Below are positions 15,854 through 24,679 of a DNA stretch of 64,000 nucleotides, in pieces. The stretch spans positions 453,296 through 517,295 of the forward strand of contig NZ_LILB01000005.1 of assembly GCF_001274945.1 (NCBI RefSeq). The letters are read 5' to 3'. Numbering within the stretch: position 1 is the first letter of the stretch; every line of letters begins with the position of its first letter. The DNA is from Viridibacillus arvi. Its GTDB lineage: Bacteria > Bacillota > Bacilli > Bacillales_A > Planococcaceae. A program made the position numbers and the translations under genes. The notes below the pieces were generated by a model. That model was not told the origin of the DNA, ran no database searches, and saw only the letters and a list, made by a program, of their open reading frames with translations.

Positions 15854-15881
15854 AAATGGAATGGGATATCCCATTCCATTT
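15854..15881 (-). terminator. terminator of ypsC (perfect 28-nt palindrome)
   Basis: AAATGGAATGGGAT is followed by its exact complement, giving a 14-bp inverted repeat with no spacer, and TTTTTT on the minus strand. It begins 5 nt after the ypsC stop. Confidence 0.85.
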
Positions 15882-15886
15882 AATAT

Positions 15887-17023
15887 TTAGTTTCTCGGTG
15901 TACGTTGACCCCAGAATTGATAAAAATCCGTTCTGATGAATCCGTTGAATAATTTGCGTTTTTTTGTCGCTTTTCTGCCGTAAAGTGTTTCAAAGTTTTC
16001 CATTGATGATAGCATGTAGACTGACCAAGATGGATATTTCGCCATATTGTCGCCCATCTCACGGATCATTTGTTCTACCATTTCTATATCACCAATACGT
16101 TCACCATAAGGAGGGTTACCAATCATTACGCCATCAGTTGATAATGTAGTAAAGTCCTTTACTTGCATTTGTTTCCAAGTAATCAAGTCCGCAAAACCTG
16201 CTTCAACAGCATTATTTTTTGCAATTTGAACCATACGATGGTCAATGTCTGAGCCAATGATTTCTAACGGCTGATCGTAGTTGGCAAGGTCTTCTGCTTC
16301 CATACGAATATCATCCCAAATTTGTTGTTTCATCCAAGGCCATGCTTCAGAAATGAACTCACGGTTGTAACCAGGAGCCATATTTTGGCCAATCATTGCC
16401 GCTTCAAGTGCAATTGTACCTGAACCACAGAAAGGATCTACGAAGGGACGATTTGGATTCCATTTAGAGATTTGGACAAGCGCTGCTGCTAACGTTTCTT
16501 TTAGTGGTGCTTCACCTTGATCTAGTCTATACCCACGTTTGTGTAGGCCTGCTCCACTAGTGTCAATTGTAAGTGTAGCCACATCTTTTAAAATTGAAAT
16601 TTCAATTTTAAATTTTGGTCCAGTTTCTTCTAAGAAACCTAAACGTTTATAGTGGTATTTCATACGTTCAACGATTGCCTTTTTTGTAATTGCTTGACAA
16701 TCAGGTACACTGAATAATTTTGATTTAACGGATTTACCTGTTACAGGGAATTCTGCATCTACTGGTAAGAATTTCTCCCAATTGATCGCCTTTACTCCCT
16801 CAAACAATTCATCAAATGTGCGAGCCGGAAACTCACCTGCAATAATTTTCACTCGGTCCGCTACGCGTAACCAAAGATTGGTTTTTGCAATTGCTTTCTC
16901 GTCACCTTCAAAGTAAACTTTCCCGTTTTCTGTTGTTGTTTCAAATCCTAGGTCCTGAAGCTCTTGTGCGACAATTCCTTCTAACCCCATTGCTGCGGTT
17001 GCTACTAATCGAAATGTTGTCAT
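15887..17023 (-). CDS. ypsC: THUMP-domain class I rRNA methyltransferase (YpsC/RlmL-like)
   Basis: 378 residues from the preferred ATG at 17023 (MTTFRLVATAAMGLEG), chosen because AAGGGAAATAACA gives a ribosome site there and the family starts at that point; an 11-residue extension is possible. A ferredoxin-like and THUMP region (1-155) precedes a Rossmann methyltransferase domain with DPFCGSGTIALEA (SAM motif I), GSDID, and GNPPYGERIG, the NPPY motif of N2-guanine or N6-adenine methylation. Probably modifies 23S rRNA guanine. It lies 2 nt after the GGDEF/EAL gene. In B. subtilis ypsC directly follows rnpB. Confidence 0.9.
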   Translation of the reverse strand: MTTFRLVATAAMGLEGIVAQELQDLGFETTTENGKVYFEGDEKAIAKTNLWLRVADRVKIIAGEFPARTFDELFEGVKAINWEKFLPVDAEFPVTGKSVKSKLFSVPDCQAITKKAIVERMKYHYKRLGFLEETGPKFKIEISILKDVATLTIDTSGAGLHKRGYRLDQGEAPLKETLAAALVQISKWNPNRPFVDPFCGSGTIALEAAMIGQNMAPGYNREFISEAWPWMKQQIWDDIRMEAEDLANYDQPLEIIGSDIDHRMVQIAKNNAVEAGFADLITWKQMQVKDFTTLSTDGVMIGNPPYGERIGDIEMVEQMIREMGDNMAKYPSWSVYMLSSMENFETLYGRKATKKRKLFNGFIRTDFYQFWGQRTPRN

Positions 17024-17025
17024 TG

Positions 17026-18765
17026 TTATTTCCCTTCTAACTGTTCTAATTCCCAAAATTCTAGGAACTCGGTAAATTCATCTAAAGGTAATGGCTTTGA
17101 GTAATAGTATCCTTGGATCATATCACAGCCCATTTTACGTAATAGCTGAACCTGTTCTCTTTGCTCTACTCCCTCAGCAATTACCTTCATATGTAAACGA
17201 TGCGCCATTTGAATAATGGCATCTACTACTGCTTGTTTATCATCTAACGAACATATATGTTGTATAAAACTACGATCAATTTTTAAATAATTTAATGGAA
17301 ACTGCACTAAATAGCTAAGAGAAGAATAGCCTGTCCCAAAATCATCTATTGAAAGTTTAAAACCTAATTGCTTTAAGAGTACTAGTTTTCGAATAGTTTC
17401 TTTTTCACTGTTCATAACCGTGCGCTCTGTTAGCTCAATTTCAAAATAATGCGCAGGGCAATTATTTTTTTCCAATATTTGCATAATAGATTCAATGAAA
17501 TTACTTTGGTGAAAGTGAATACTCGATATATTCAATGCTATAGGCATATTTTTTATATTTAGTGATTTTAATTTTAAATAGTCCTGGCAAGCACGATTAA
17601 TAATACATTCACTAATCGGAATAATTAAACCTGTTTCCTCCGCATAGGGGATAAATTCTCCTGGTGAGACGAAGCCTAACTTTTCATTATGCCAGCGTAC
17701 TAAAGCTTCTACTCCTACAATTGCACCTGTTGTAACGGAAACTTTCGGTTGATAATGTAATTCGAAGCTGTCATTTTCTATAGCTTTTCGTAATTCATTA
17801 TCTAGGAGCAATACACGTTTGCTATCTGTTTGTAGTTCGTCAAAATAAAAAGAAAATTGACCTCTTCCATTTTGCTTTGCAAAATACATTGCCTTATCAG
17901 CTTTGGTTAATAATACTTCCGTATCATCTCCATCATGCGGATAAATGCTAATTCCTATACTAGTGGACACATATAAATTCTGGTCTTCAACCGCAAAAGG
18001 TTGCTCCAATAATTGGATAATCATTTCAGCCAAATGTACAGCTTCTCTAGGATGATGGATATTTGTTAATGTAATAACAAATTCATCACCGCCATATCTA
18101 GCTAAAATATCTTTATTTTTCAATAGTGATTGAATCCTTTTTACTACTTCCACTAACAAATAGTCACCAACTGCATGACCAAGTGTATCATTAATTTGCT
18201 TAAAGCGATCTAAATCTAAAAATAAAACAGCATGTTGATATGAGCGTGTAGAGGATGATTCTAGTAAAACTCTCATGCGCTCAGTATAGGCAAATCTATT
18301 TGAAACACCTGTTAATGAATCGGTCATTGCACGTTTTTCAAGCTCGTCTTCAACGCCCTTTTGTTCTGTGAGGTCGGAGAAAACACCGCAATAATTCGTA
18401 ACTTCACCTTGCTTATTACGAACTTCCATGATTGATAGCCATTCTGGATAGGCATCACCGGTTTTACGGCGATTCCATATCTCACCTTGCCATTCACCTT
18501 TTGAGTATAGCTCGTTCCACATGCTTTTATAAAAATCACTGTCATGAATGCCTGATTGTAAGATAGCAGGGCTATGTCCAACAACTTCTTCTTTTTTGTA
18601 GCCCGTAACAAACTCAAAAGCTGGATTCACATTTATTATTTTCTTTTTTGGATCAGTTATCATGATTCCTTCAGAAATTGTTTCAAATACTTTTTGTATT
18701 AATTCATCAGAATAGCTAGAAATAGTGTTTTGGTTAATAATCTCTTTTATAGATATTTTTTCCAT
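17026..18765 (-). CDS. PAS-GGDEF-EAL cyclic di-GMP signalling protein
   Basis: 579 residues from ATG 18765, supported by a GGTGAAG ribosome site; longer in-frame starts run through the rnpB terminator and are unlikely. A PAS domain (about 20-130; ISEGIMITDP, GYKKEEVVGHSP) is followed by GGDEF (intact motif RYGGDEFVI, preceded by FLDLDRFKQIND) and EAL (intact GVEALVRW, with NISSIHF, ELTERT, DFGTGYSSL, KIDRSFI, AEGVE). Both catalytic sites look functional, so it may make or degrade c-di-GMP under PAS control. No membrane segment is present. The gene sits between rnpB and ypsC, where B. subtilis has no such gene. Confidence 0.92.
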   Translation of the reverse strand: MEKISIKEIINQNTISSYSDELIQKVFETISEGIMITDPKKKIINVNPAFEFVTGYKKEEVVGHSPAILQSGIHDSDFYKSMWNELYSKGEWQGEIWNRRKTGDAYPEWLSIMEVRNKQGEVTNYCGVFSDLTEQKGVEDELEKRAMTDSLTGVSNRFAYTERMRVLLESSSTRSYQHAVLFLDLDRFKQINDTLGHAVGDYLLVEVVKRIQSLLKNKDILARYGGDEFVITLTNIHHPREAVHLAEMIIQLLEQPFAVEDQNLYVSTSIGISIYPHDGDDTEVLLTKADKAMYFAKQNGRGQFSFYFDELQTDSKRVLLLDNELRKAIENDSFELHYQPKVSVTTGAIVGVEALVRWHNEKLGFVSPGEFIPYAEETGLIIPISECIINRACQDYLKLKSLNIKNMPIALNISSIHFHQSNFIESIMQILEKNNCPAHYFEIELTERTVMNSEKETIRKLVLLKQLGFKLSIDDFGTGYSSLSYLVQFPLNYLKIDRSFIQHICSLDDKQAVVDAIIQMAHRLHMKVIAEGVEQREQVQLLRKMGCDMIQGYYYSKPLPLDEFTEFLEFWELEQLEGK

Positions 18766-18789
18766 ATTCTTCACCATATTCCCAAAAGA

Positions 18790-18815
18790 AAGGCCCTCCA
18801 GGAACTGGAGAGCCT
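18790..18815 (-). terminator. rnpB terminator
   Basis: On the minus strand AGGCTCTCCAG-TTC-CTGGAGGGCCT is an 11-bp stem followed by TTCTTTT, about 15 nt after the RNase P RNA. Confidence 0.85.
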
Positions 18816-18829
18816 GACTGTTCATGTTT

Positions 18830-19246
18830 AAACATCATTGAAAGTTCAATAAGCCATGTTTTGTGCCCGAGTACTCAAACGATTTTCATCTCGTACAACC
18901 GGGTAGTAATCATCTATCTACGTGAGATGCAAGCATTCACGTCTCTCCATCCATTCATTTCCTTCAGGAGAGTGCCCCTACCATAATTTGGGTTTCTCAC
19001 TCGTGGGGTTTACCTCGTTCCACCTGTTACGTTTCCGCACCAGCTTCGTCACTGTGGCACTTTCAGAGAGTTTCAACCATATCCTATAAAGGACTTAGGT
19101 TTTCCTCCCGCCGTCAGCCAAAAGACTGCCTTAGCTTATTTATTCACTAAGCACGAACACTACGGTCATCTCAGAACCGTGCGAGCATGGACTTTCCTCG
19201 ACAATGTCAAGCATTGCAGCGATTACCCGAAAATTCATGATGATGT
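18830..19246 (-). ncRNA. rnpB: RNase P RNA, type B
   Basis: The minus-strand sequence carries the conserved blocks of bacterial RNase P RNA in order: CGGGTAATCGCTGC, GAGGAAAGTCC, AAAGTGCCACAGTGACG, GGTAAACCCC, GAGAAACCCAAATT, GGTAGGGGCA, AGATAGATGATT and ACATGGCTTA. The terminal P1 helix is visible as AACATCAT near 19240 pairing with ATGATGTT near 18835, which sets the ends to within a few bases. The length (about 415 nt) and layout fit the Bacillus type B form. It processes tRNA 5' ends. Location after gpsB matches B. subtilis. Confidence 0.96.
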
Positions 19247-19251
19247 TTTTT

Positions 19252-19280
19252 ATTATAATATAAAAACATATATAACCCAA
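19252..19280 (-). promoter_or_regulatory. rnpB promoter
   Basis: On the minus strand TTGGGT (19275-19280) and TATAAT (19252-19257) are separated by 17 bp. The predicted start near 19245 coincides with the first bases of the RNase P RNA P1 helix. Confidence 0.75.
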
Positions 19281-19299
19281 TATAACTAAAGACCTATAT

Positions 19300-19620
19300 T
19301 CAGTCGTATAGTTTATCTCCGAAAACATGTTTTTCCAAGTTTGAAATTCTTTTCAAAATATCAAAATTTGTATTAGCAGTATGTTGTGGTTGCTGTGTTT
19401 GAACTTGTGCTGGTGAGTGGCGCTTAGCATTTTGAGCAGCCTCAAGTTCTTGTTTCAACATGTTAATCTCTTCTTGCTTCTTAGCTAGAATTTTTTCAAA
19501 GTTCTCATAATCTTGAATAATTTCATCTAAAAATTGGTCTACATCATCTTGACTATAACCTCTTAAACCAGTTTTAAAATCTTTATCTAAAATCTTTTTT
19601 GCTGTTAATTTTGTATCCAT
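19300..19620 (-). CDS. gpsB: cell division/cell elongation regulator GpsB
   Basis: 106 residues from ATG 19620, which has a better distance to GGAAGGG than the ATG two codons earlier. The DivIVA-like N terminus LTAKKILDKDFKTGLRGYSQDDVDQFLDEIIQDYE matches GpsB in pattern, followed by a coiled coil (about 35-70), a variable linker rich in Gln and Thr, and a short conserved C-terminal helix (ISNLEKHVFG). GpsB shuttles PBP1 and other wall enzymes between septum and side wall. It precedes rnpB as in B. subtilis. PonA is also in this window but unlinked. Confidence 0.93.
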   Translation of the reverse strand: MDTKLTAKKILDKDFKTGLRGYSQDDVDQFLDEIIQDYENFEKILAKKQEEINMLKQELEAAQNAKRHSPAQVQTQQPQHTANTNFDILKRISNLEKHVFGDKLYD

Positions 19621-19738
19621 ATACATCGCCCTTCCATCGCAACATAAGTGTTCTTAGTATAGCATATTTCTTAAAGACAATGCTTACTTACAGCCATTTC
19701 CTAACGTATTTTGTCGAAAACTGTGATTTCCCAGGAAA

Positions 19739-20983
19739 TTATTTCTTTCTTTCAAGCCGATTTTTCCGTTTTTGTATATCCGCAAGTCTTAAAGATTTAG
19801 AGTCCTTAGTCCACAGTGAGCTTTCGGTTACAAGCTTCAATGCTTGCTTTGTCATTGCTAGTGCAAACTCATAGTTTTTATCACGGTGTTCAAAAATTTT
19901 CGCTAGCTCAATGAGCGCAATAATTTGCTGTCTTCCTTGTAAATACGGCAAGGCTTGCTGAAATGACTTTCGTGCTTCTATATAATTCTGTTGTTTTTTT
20001 TGCTGAAAGCCAAGGTGGAAATACGCATTGGCAGCTTCTTCACTCGTATATTGATTCGTTACTTGTTGTAAAAGTTCCTCACTACGATCTATTTCTCTTA
20101 AATCAGCATACCATTTACCAATGTTCGTATACGTTGTAGCTGATTCTTCTGCAATATCTTCACAAAGTAAATTGGTCGCCTGTACATACAACGTCAATAA
20201 TGATAATAAATCCCATTCATTATGTTTAAGTACTTTTAGTAAGGCATCCGGCTGTCCACTTTTGACCGCGTCCAAATAAATAATCGGCGCTAAATAACCC
20301 GGCACATCGTCAAGACGAGTGAAGCCTAATTTTTCTTCTTCTACTTGAGTAAGTTTCATACGTGCAATGTCATTTTTCCAAATACGTTTTGAGCCATGAA
20401 ATAAATCTAGATGATCATGCTCTTTTAATGGTGGTAAGTCTTTTTTGTTTAATGTCCAGCGAGTTTGTAACTGTGGCCAATCGAAACTTTTACCATTATA
20501 CGTAATAATAGTTTTCCTGCCTTGCCAAAATTTCGATTCAAACAAAAATGCAACCTCATTACTCGGATCTGCTAGTACATATTGCTTTAATGTAAAGCCA
20601 TCTTCGGACTCCTCAAGCAAACCATTCAAGAAGATATGCGTACCTACACCCTTTAATCCTGTTGTTTCTGTATCGTAGAATATAAGATTATTAGCGTCCG
20701 TTAAAGATATAGGGTGGGAGTTTTGTGTATGTTGCCACTTTTCAAAAGCATCATACAACTCCCTTAGATAAATAGCCCCGTGTTTATAATCAAGAGGATA
20801 ATGTTTCTCTAATAAAAAGACTACACCAAAATCATTTTCTATCATCTTTAAACCAGCATCTTGCCATATCCCAGCATAATTAGGAACGTCCGGCTTTAGA
20901 ATTGGTTCTTTTTCTATTACATGTTGTGTATTATTTTTCTTTAATAGTTTTTTCATTTGAAGTATTTTATTTTCATACGACAT
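19739..20983 (-). CDS. mrfB: DNA repair exonuclease MrfB (YprB)
   Basis: 414 residues from ATG 20983 (MSYENKILQMKKL); an ATG three codons earlier overlaps the mrfA stop. The DnaQ/RNase H-like nuclease core is visible: FYDTETTGLKG (catalytic Asp and Glu near 106), TYNGKSFDWPQL, HLDLFHG, and LKHNEWDLLSLL. The C-terminal 120 residues form TPR-like helices (AANAYFHLGFQQKKQQNY). In B. subtilis MrfB works with the helicase MrfA in a UvrABC-independent pathway for mitomycin C lesions. The start overlaps or abuts the mrfA stop, indicating coupled translation. Confidence 0.9.
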   Translation of the reverse strand: MSYENKILQMKKLLKKNNTQHVIEKEPILKPDVPNYAGIWQDAGLKMIENDFGVVFLLEKHYPLDYKHGAIYLRELYDAFEKWQHTQNSHPISLTDANNLIFYDTETTGLKGVGTHIFLNGLLEESEDGFTLKQYVLADPSNEVAFLFESKFWQGRKTIITYNGKSFDWPQLQTRWTLNKKDLPPLKEHDHLDLFHGSKRIWKNDIARMKLTQVEEEKLGFTRLDDVPGYLAPIIYLDAVKSGQPDALLKVLKHNEWDLLSLLTLYVQATNLLCEDIAEESATTYTNIGKWYADLREIDRSEELLQQVTNQYTSEEAANAYFHLGFQQKKQQNYIEARKSFQQALPYLQGRQQIIALIELAKIFEHRDKNYEFALAMTKQALKLVTESSLWTKDSKSLRLADIQKRKNRLERKK

Positions 20984-20984
20984 A

Positions 20985-23264
20985 TTAATCATCCAACTCT
21001 TCTAATAGAAATGATTTCAAAAAATTCAATACTTGTTTTTTACCTTTATCACTTATATCTTGCGCCCCAATACAAGAAGGACAACCATTTTGACACGGAC
21101 ATGCATCAACATGTTCAAACACATGCTGAATAAGAGGTTCCCAAATATCATACACTCTTTCGCTCAATCCAATACCACCCGGGTAACGATCATAAACAAA
21201 GAATGTTGGTTTCTCTGAATGCACCGCCTTCACTTGAGGGATGACATGGACATCACTTCGGTCACTTTGAATGAATAATGGAATAAAACTGTTCATCGCA
21301 AACGCCACACCTGTCATAGCACTTGTTAAATCATCTTCTGTCCAGTTAACAGGCTGCTCAAATGATAACCAAGTAGAACTTGTATGAAGTTCTTCAGGTG
21401 GTAGATGTATTGGGCCAGAGCCGATATTATCATGTGAATCAAATCTAATTTTCTTAAATATAGTTGCAGTAGCCAATATCATAACATCACCAAATGCTGC
21501 TTCTGCTTGGCCGAGATGCTTTTGCTTATCTTCACTCATAACTTTTAATTCAACAGCTAGGTTGGCATCTGTAAAATAATCAACATCTACTTCACGGACA
21601 TAAGCTTTCTTTTCTTCCCAATCAAGTTTTTCTACCTGGAACTGCACACCTTGATGTAAATATATAGCTTCTTCATGAAGTAATGTAAGTGCGCTATATC
21701 GATCCATTTCCCCAATCACACGAGTGTTTGCAGGAATAGACTGATCAATGATGACGACATTTTCTTGCGATGCTGATCGCAAACTAATTTCGTGCGCTGG
21801 GAAACTATCACTCATCCAATGCCACTGCTCAGACGTTTTTATAAGAACGCCTTCTTGCTGTAAGTATTCCAATAACTCTTGAATCTCGAACTCTCCGTAC
21901 ATATCTGTCGTTTTAAAAGGCAACTCAAAAGAAGCACATTTTAAATGATCCATTAAAATGAGCATATTGTCTGGATAAATACGGGCTTCTTCTGGAGAAC
22001 TCCCTAATAAATAATTTGGATGATTTATAATATATTGATCCAATGCTGTAGATTGTGCCACATAAATAATTAGCGCTGCATCTTGCCTTCTACCAGCACG
22101 CCCTGCTTGTTGCCATGCACTCGCAATATTTCCAGGGTATCCGGTCATAATACAAGCTTGTAATTGACCAATATCAACTCCGAGTTCTAATGCGTTCGTA
22201 CTCACAACTGTTTGAATGGTGCCATCACGCAAACCTTTTTCAATTAACCTTCGCTCTGAAGGTAGATATCCTCCTCGATAACCTCGAATCGATTCATCTT
22301 GGATTTTCTTTTTCGTCAATTCCTTCATATACGTAACAAGCATTTCTACTCGCACACGACTTTTAGCAAATATAATTGTTTGAATTTGTGCTTCATATAA
22401 TTTTCTAGCTAAATCTCTCACTTCTAAAATAGCACTTCTTCGAACACCGAAAGTTGGATGAATAATTGGTGGATTATAAAATAAGAATGTTTTTTTTCCT
22501 ACAGGTGCACCATTATCAGAAATTAGTTGGTGTGTTGTATTCGTTAAAGTCTCTGCCAGCTCTTTCGGATTTTTGATTGTCGCTGATGTACATATAAAGA
22601 TGGGATTACTTCCGTAAAAACGGCAAATACGTTGCAAACGTCGGATAACATGAGCAACATGACTTCCAAATACTCCTTTATATGTATGCAACTCATCCAG
22701 GACAATATACTGCAAATTTTCAAATAGCGAAACCCATTTCGTATGATGAGGTAAAATCCCTGAATGTAACATATCGGGATTAGTCATAACAATATGACCA
22801 GCCTTACGAACCTTCTGTCGAATGCCAGGTGAAGTATCTCCATCATATGTGTAGCTTAGAACTTCCTCTCCACTTTGCTCTATCAACTCATTCAAATCAC
22901 TTTTTTGATCTTGTGCAAGAGCTTTGGTTGGGAATAGATACAGGGCACGTGAGGTTTTATTTTCTAAAACAGCTTGTAAAACGGGTAAATGATAGCAGAG
23001 GGATTTTCCAGAGGCAGTTGGTGTGACGGCCGTAAAAGATTGCCCAGTAGTCGCATAATCGAATGCTTGTCTTTGATGCGAGTAAAGCTGACTAATACCA
23101 CGCTTTTGTAAAGCTTTTACTAAAGAAGGGTGTAATTTGTCGGGAAAAGGAACGAGCTTTGCTGGCATTGCATCAATTGTATGTTGGTGCTCAATTCTCT
23201 CCATCATTTCCGGATACTGTTGCCACTCTGCTAAAAGCTCATCAATCGTTTTTTTCTGCAACAT
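20985..23264 (-). CDS. mrfA: DNA repair helicase MrfA (YprA)
   Basis: 759 residues from ATG 23264 (MLQKKTIDELL), with GGTG as ribosome site; ATG and GTG codons 4-6 codons earlier are alternatives. A superfamily 2 helicase: Walker A TPTASGKSLCYHLP, VLDELHTYKG (DELH box), TSATI, and the C-lobe NALELGVDIG and QQAGRAGRR. The C-terminal DUF1998 region ends in four cysteines (CPCQNGCPSC), the zinc-type site reported for MrfA. It acts with MrfB in mitomycin C repair. The start lies inside the 3' end of the upstream yppE-like gene. Confidence 0.92.
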   Translation of the reverse strand: MLQKKTIDELLAEWQQYPEMMERIEHQHTIDAMPAKLVPFPDKLHPSLVKALQKRGISQLYSHQRQAFDYATTGQSFTAVTPTASGKSLCYHLPVLQAVLENKTSRALYLFPTKALAQDQKSDLNELIEQSGEEVLSYTYDGDTSPGIRQKVRKAGHIVMTNPDMLHSGILPHHTKWVSLFENLQYIVLDELHTYKGVFGSHVAHVIRRLQRICRFYGSNPIFICTSATIKNPKELAETLTNTTHQLISDNGAPVGKKTFLFYNPPIIHPTFGVRRSAILEVRDLARKLYEAQIQTIIFAKSRVRVEMLVTYMKELTKKKIQDESIRGYRGGYLPSERRLIEKGLRDGTIQTVVSTNALELGVDIGQLQACIMTGYPGNIASAWQQAGRAGRRQDAALIIYVAQSTALDQYIINHPNYLLGSSPEEARIYPDNMLILMDHLKCASFELPFKTTDMYGEFEIQELLEYLQQEGVLIKTSEQWHWMSDSFPAHEISLRSASQENVVIIDQSIPANTRVIGEMDRYSALTLLHEEAIYLHQGVQFQVEKLDWEEKKAYVREVDVDYFTDANLAVELKVMSEDKQKHLGQAEAAFGDVMILATATIFKKIRFDSHDNIGSGPIHLPPEELHTSSTWLSFEQPVNWTEDDLTSAMTGVAFAMNSFIPLFIQSDRSDVHVIPQVKAVHSEKPTFFVYDRYPGGIGLSERVYDIWEPLIQHVFEHVDACPCQNGCPSCIGAQDISDKGKKQVLNFLKSFLLEELDD

Positions 23265-23622
23265 GTTGTTCACCATCCTCACGCAAATAGCGTAAAAAAG
23301 TCTCTAATGTAAATTTCACCGATTGTATTGATTGATAAAATCGTTTTTTACTCGTTGTTTTATAAAAAGACTGCACCACAAATTGATCCATCGCATCTAG
23401 CGCATTATCAATTTGTGTTTTGTGCATATATTTAGGTCTATTTAATAGTATCCATTTCTCAGACTCTGACTGCCAAGTTACTAATATAGCATGCCAAGTA
23501 TCAGCATGCGGCTTCACTTCAAGAAAGAAATCCGGAGATGTGTCTTCTTCTCTCATACGTAAAAATCGTTGCCAACATGCATCACATTCTTCTAATAATT
23601 TTTCTGTGGTAGATAATAGCAT
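23242..23622 (-). CDS. yppE: YppE-like protein (DUF1798)
   Basis: A 126-residue, all-helical protein with the DUF1798 signature: a C..CW helix (EECDACWQRFLRMREE), then LNRPKYMHKTQID and QSFYKTTSKKRFYQSIQSVKFTLETFL. The function is unknown in B. subtilis, where yppE is also near recU. Its last 23 bases overlap the preferred mrfA start, so it may be co-translated with the repair genes. ATG 23622 has a GGAGG-like site. Confidence 0.85.
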   Translation of the reverse strand: MLLSTTEKLLEECDACWQRFLRMREEDTSPDFFLEVKPHADTWHAILVTWQSESEKWILLNRPKYMHKTQIDNALDAMDQFVVQSFYKTTSKKRFYQSIQSVKFTLETFLRYLREDGEQHVAEKND

Positions 23623-23701
23623 TTATACACACCTCCATTTTCATTTTCATATTAAGTATTCATATAAATTCAGTGTATCAAAATATCGTAAAAGAAACTA
23701 C

Positions 23702-23883
23702 TTATGCACGAACAAATATTCCTTTAGATAGTTTTTCGAGATTGCTTAGGCGGTGTTGAACTGTTGCAATGTCATTCATATGTTTTTGAATTCCGGTGTG
23801 ACGTTCCACAGACATTTGTGTTTGTAGTAACTGATCGATCAATTCAAGTTGAGTAAGTAAATGAGATATTCTTTGCATCATAA
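23702..23883 (-). pseudogene. small coiled-coil gene split by a 2-nt frameshift
   Basis: A perfect ribosome site AGGAGG precedes ATG 23883. The frame MMQRISHLLTQLELIDQLLQT continues only to a stop at about 23776-23778. Removing two bases from the CA run (ACACAC, about 23817-23822 on the minus strand) joins it to a second frame, MSVERHTG...RLSNLEKLSKG, that ends at 23702. The joined product would be 59 residues of helical, leucine-rich coiled coil, and the 182-bp length is 180 plus 2. It lies where B. subtilis has yppF-like small genes, but I cannot assign it. Real slippage mutation, phase variation and sequencing error are all possible. Confidence 0.6.
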
Positions 23884-24041
23884 TCGCCTCCTAGCGTTAT
23901 GATTTCCTTATAAATTGAAATAATCCTTTCCACAAGACAAAACAAGTGCGAGTTCGATATAAATAGAAAAAATCTCTGTCATTTCTGCTATAATTTTTGT
24001 TCATAAAAATATGTTATTATTATTGTTGATGAGGTGGTCAA

Positions 24042-24644
24042 ATGGCAATTCGCTATCCAAACGGAAAAAAGTATACTCCACCAACTTCTGAAGTAAAAAA
24101 AAGAAGTATTAAGGATTATTCCTATAGCAATCGGGGCAAAACTTTAGAAGATGAAATTGATGAAGCAAATGATTTTTATTTACAACGACAAATAGCAGTC
24201 ATTCATAAGAAACCTGTTCCGATACAAATCGTCAAAGTAGAGTATCCTTCAAGAAGTGCTGCTGTTATACGGGAAGCATATTTTAGAACACCTTCTACGA
24301 CGGACTACAATGGTATATATGAAGGTTACCACATCGACTTTGACGCCAAGGAAACGGAAAGTAAAACATCTTTCCCTTTAAAAAACGTGCATCCACATCA
24401 GGTTGAACATATGACAGTTGTTGCAAAGCAGCGAGGTATTTGTTTTCTATTAATACGTTTCTCTTCCATGGAACGTTATTTTGTAGTACCTTTAGAAATG
24501 CTGCAAAATGCTTGGACTAGAATGCTAACAGGTGGTCGCAAATCAATTTCTTTAGTAGAATTTGAGGAACAAGCAATTGAAGTAACACCAACTTATAGTC
24601 CACGTATCGATTATTTACAAGCAGTACGTAAGATGCTGCCATAA
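24042..24644 (+). CDS. recU: Holliday junction resolvase RecU
   Basis: 200 residues. The nuclease core is visible: NRGKTLEDEIDEANDFY (conserved Arg and Glu), TTDYNGIYEGYHIDFDAKETESKTSFPL with the catalytic Asp and the DAKE motif, and QVEHM. A flexible N terminus (MAIRYPNGKKY) matches the RecU family. It cleaves four-way junctions during recombination and chromosome segregation. GAGGTGG ribosome site before ATG 24042. It is divergent from the yppE-mrfAB genes and 35 nt upstream of ponA, as in B. subtilis. Confidence 0.95.
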   Translation: MAIRYPNGKKYTPPTSEVKKRSIKDYSYSNRGKTLEDEIDEANDFYLQRQIAVIHKKPVPIQIVKVEYPSRSAAVIREAYFRTPSTTDYNGIYEGYHIDFDAKETESKTSFPLKNVHPHQVEHMTVVAKQRGICFLLIRFSSMERYFVVPLEMLQNAWTRMLTGGRKSISLVEFEEQAIEVTPTYSPRIDYLQAVRKMLP

Positions 24645-24679
24645 ATTTTGAATGTTTGTTAGAAAGTGAGGAGAATTTA

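Noticed and set aside
15778-15879. 33-codon minus-strand frame after ypsC (MEWDIPF...VVALDVQ)
   Set aside because: Starts inside the ypsC terminator palindrome and lacks a ribosome site, although its C terminus looks protein-like; possibly a remnant but unsupported.
19140-19328. Minus-strand frame through rnpB
   Set aside because: Lies within RNase P RNA and its promoter.
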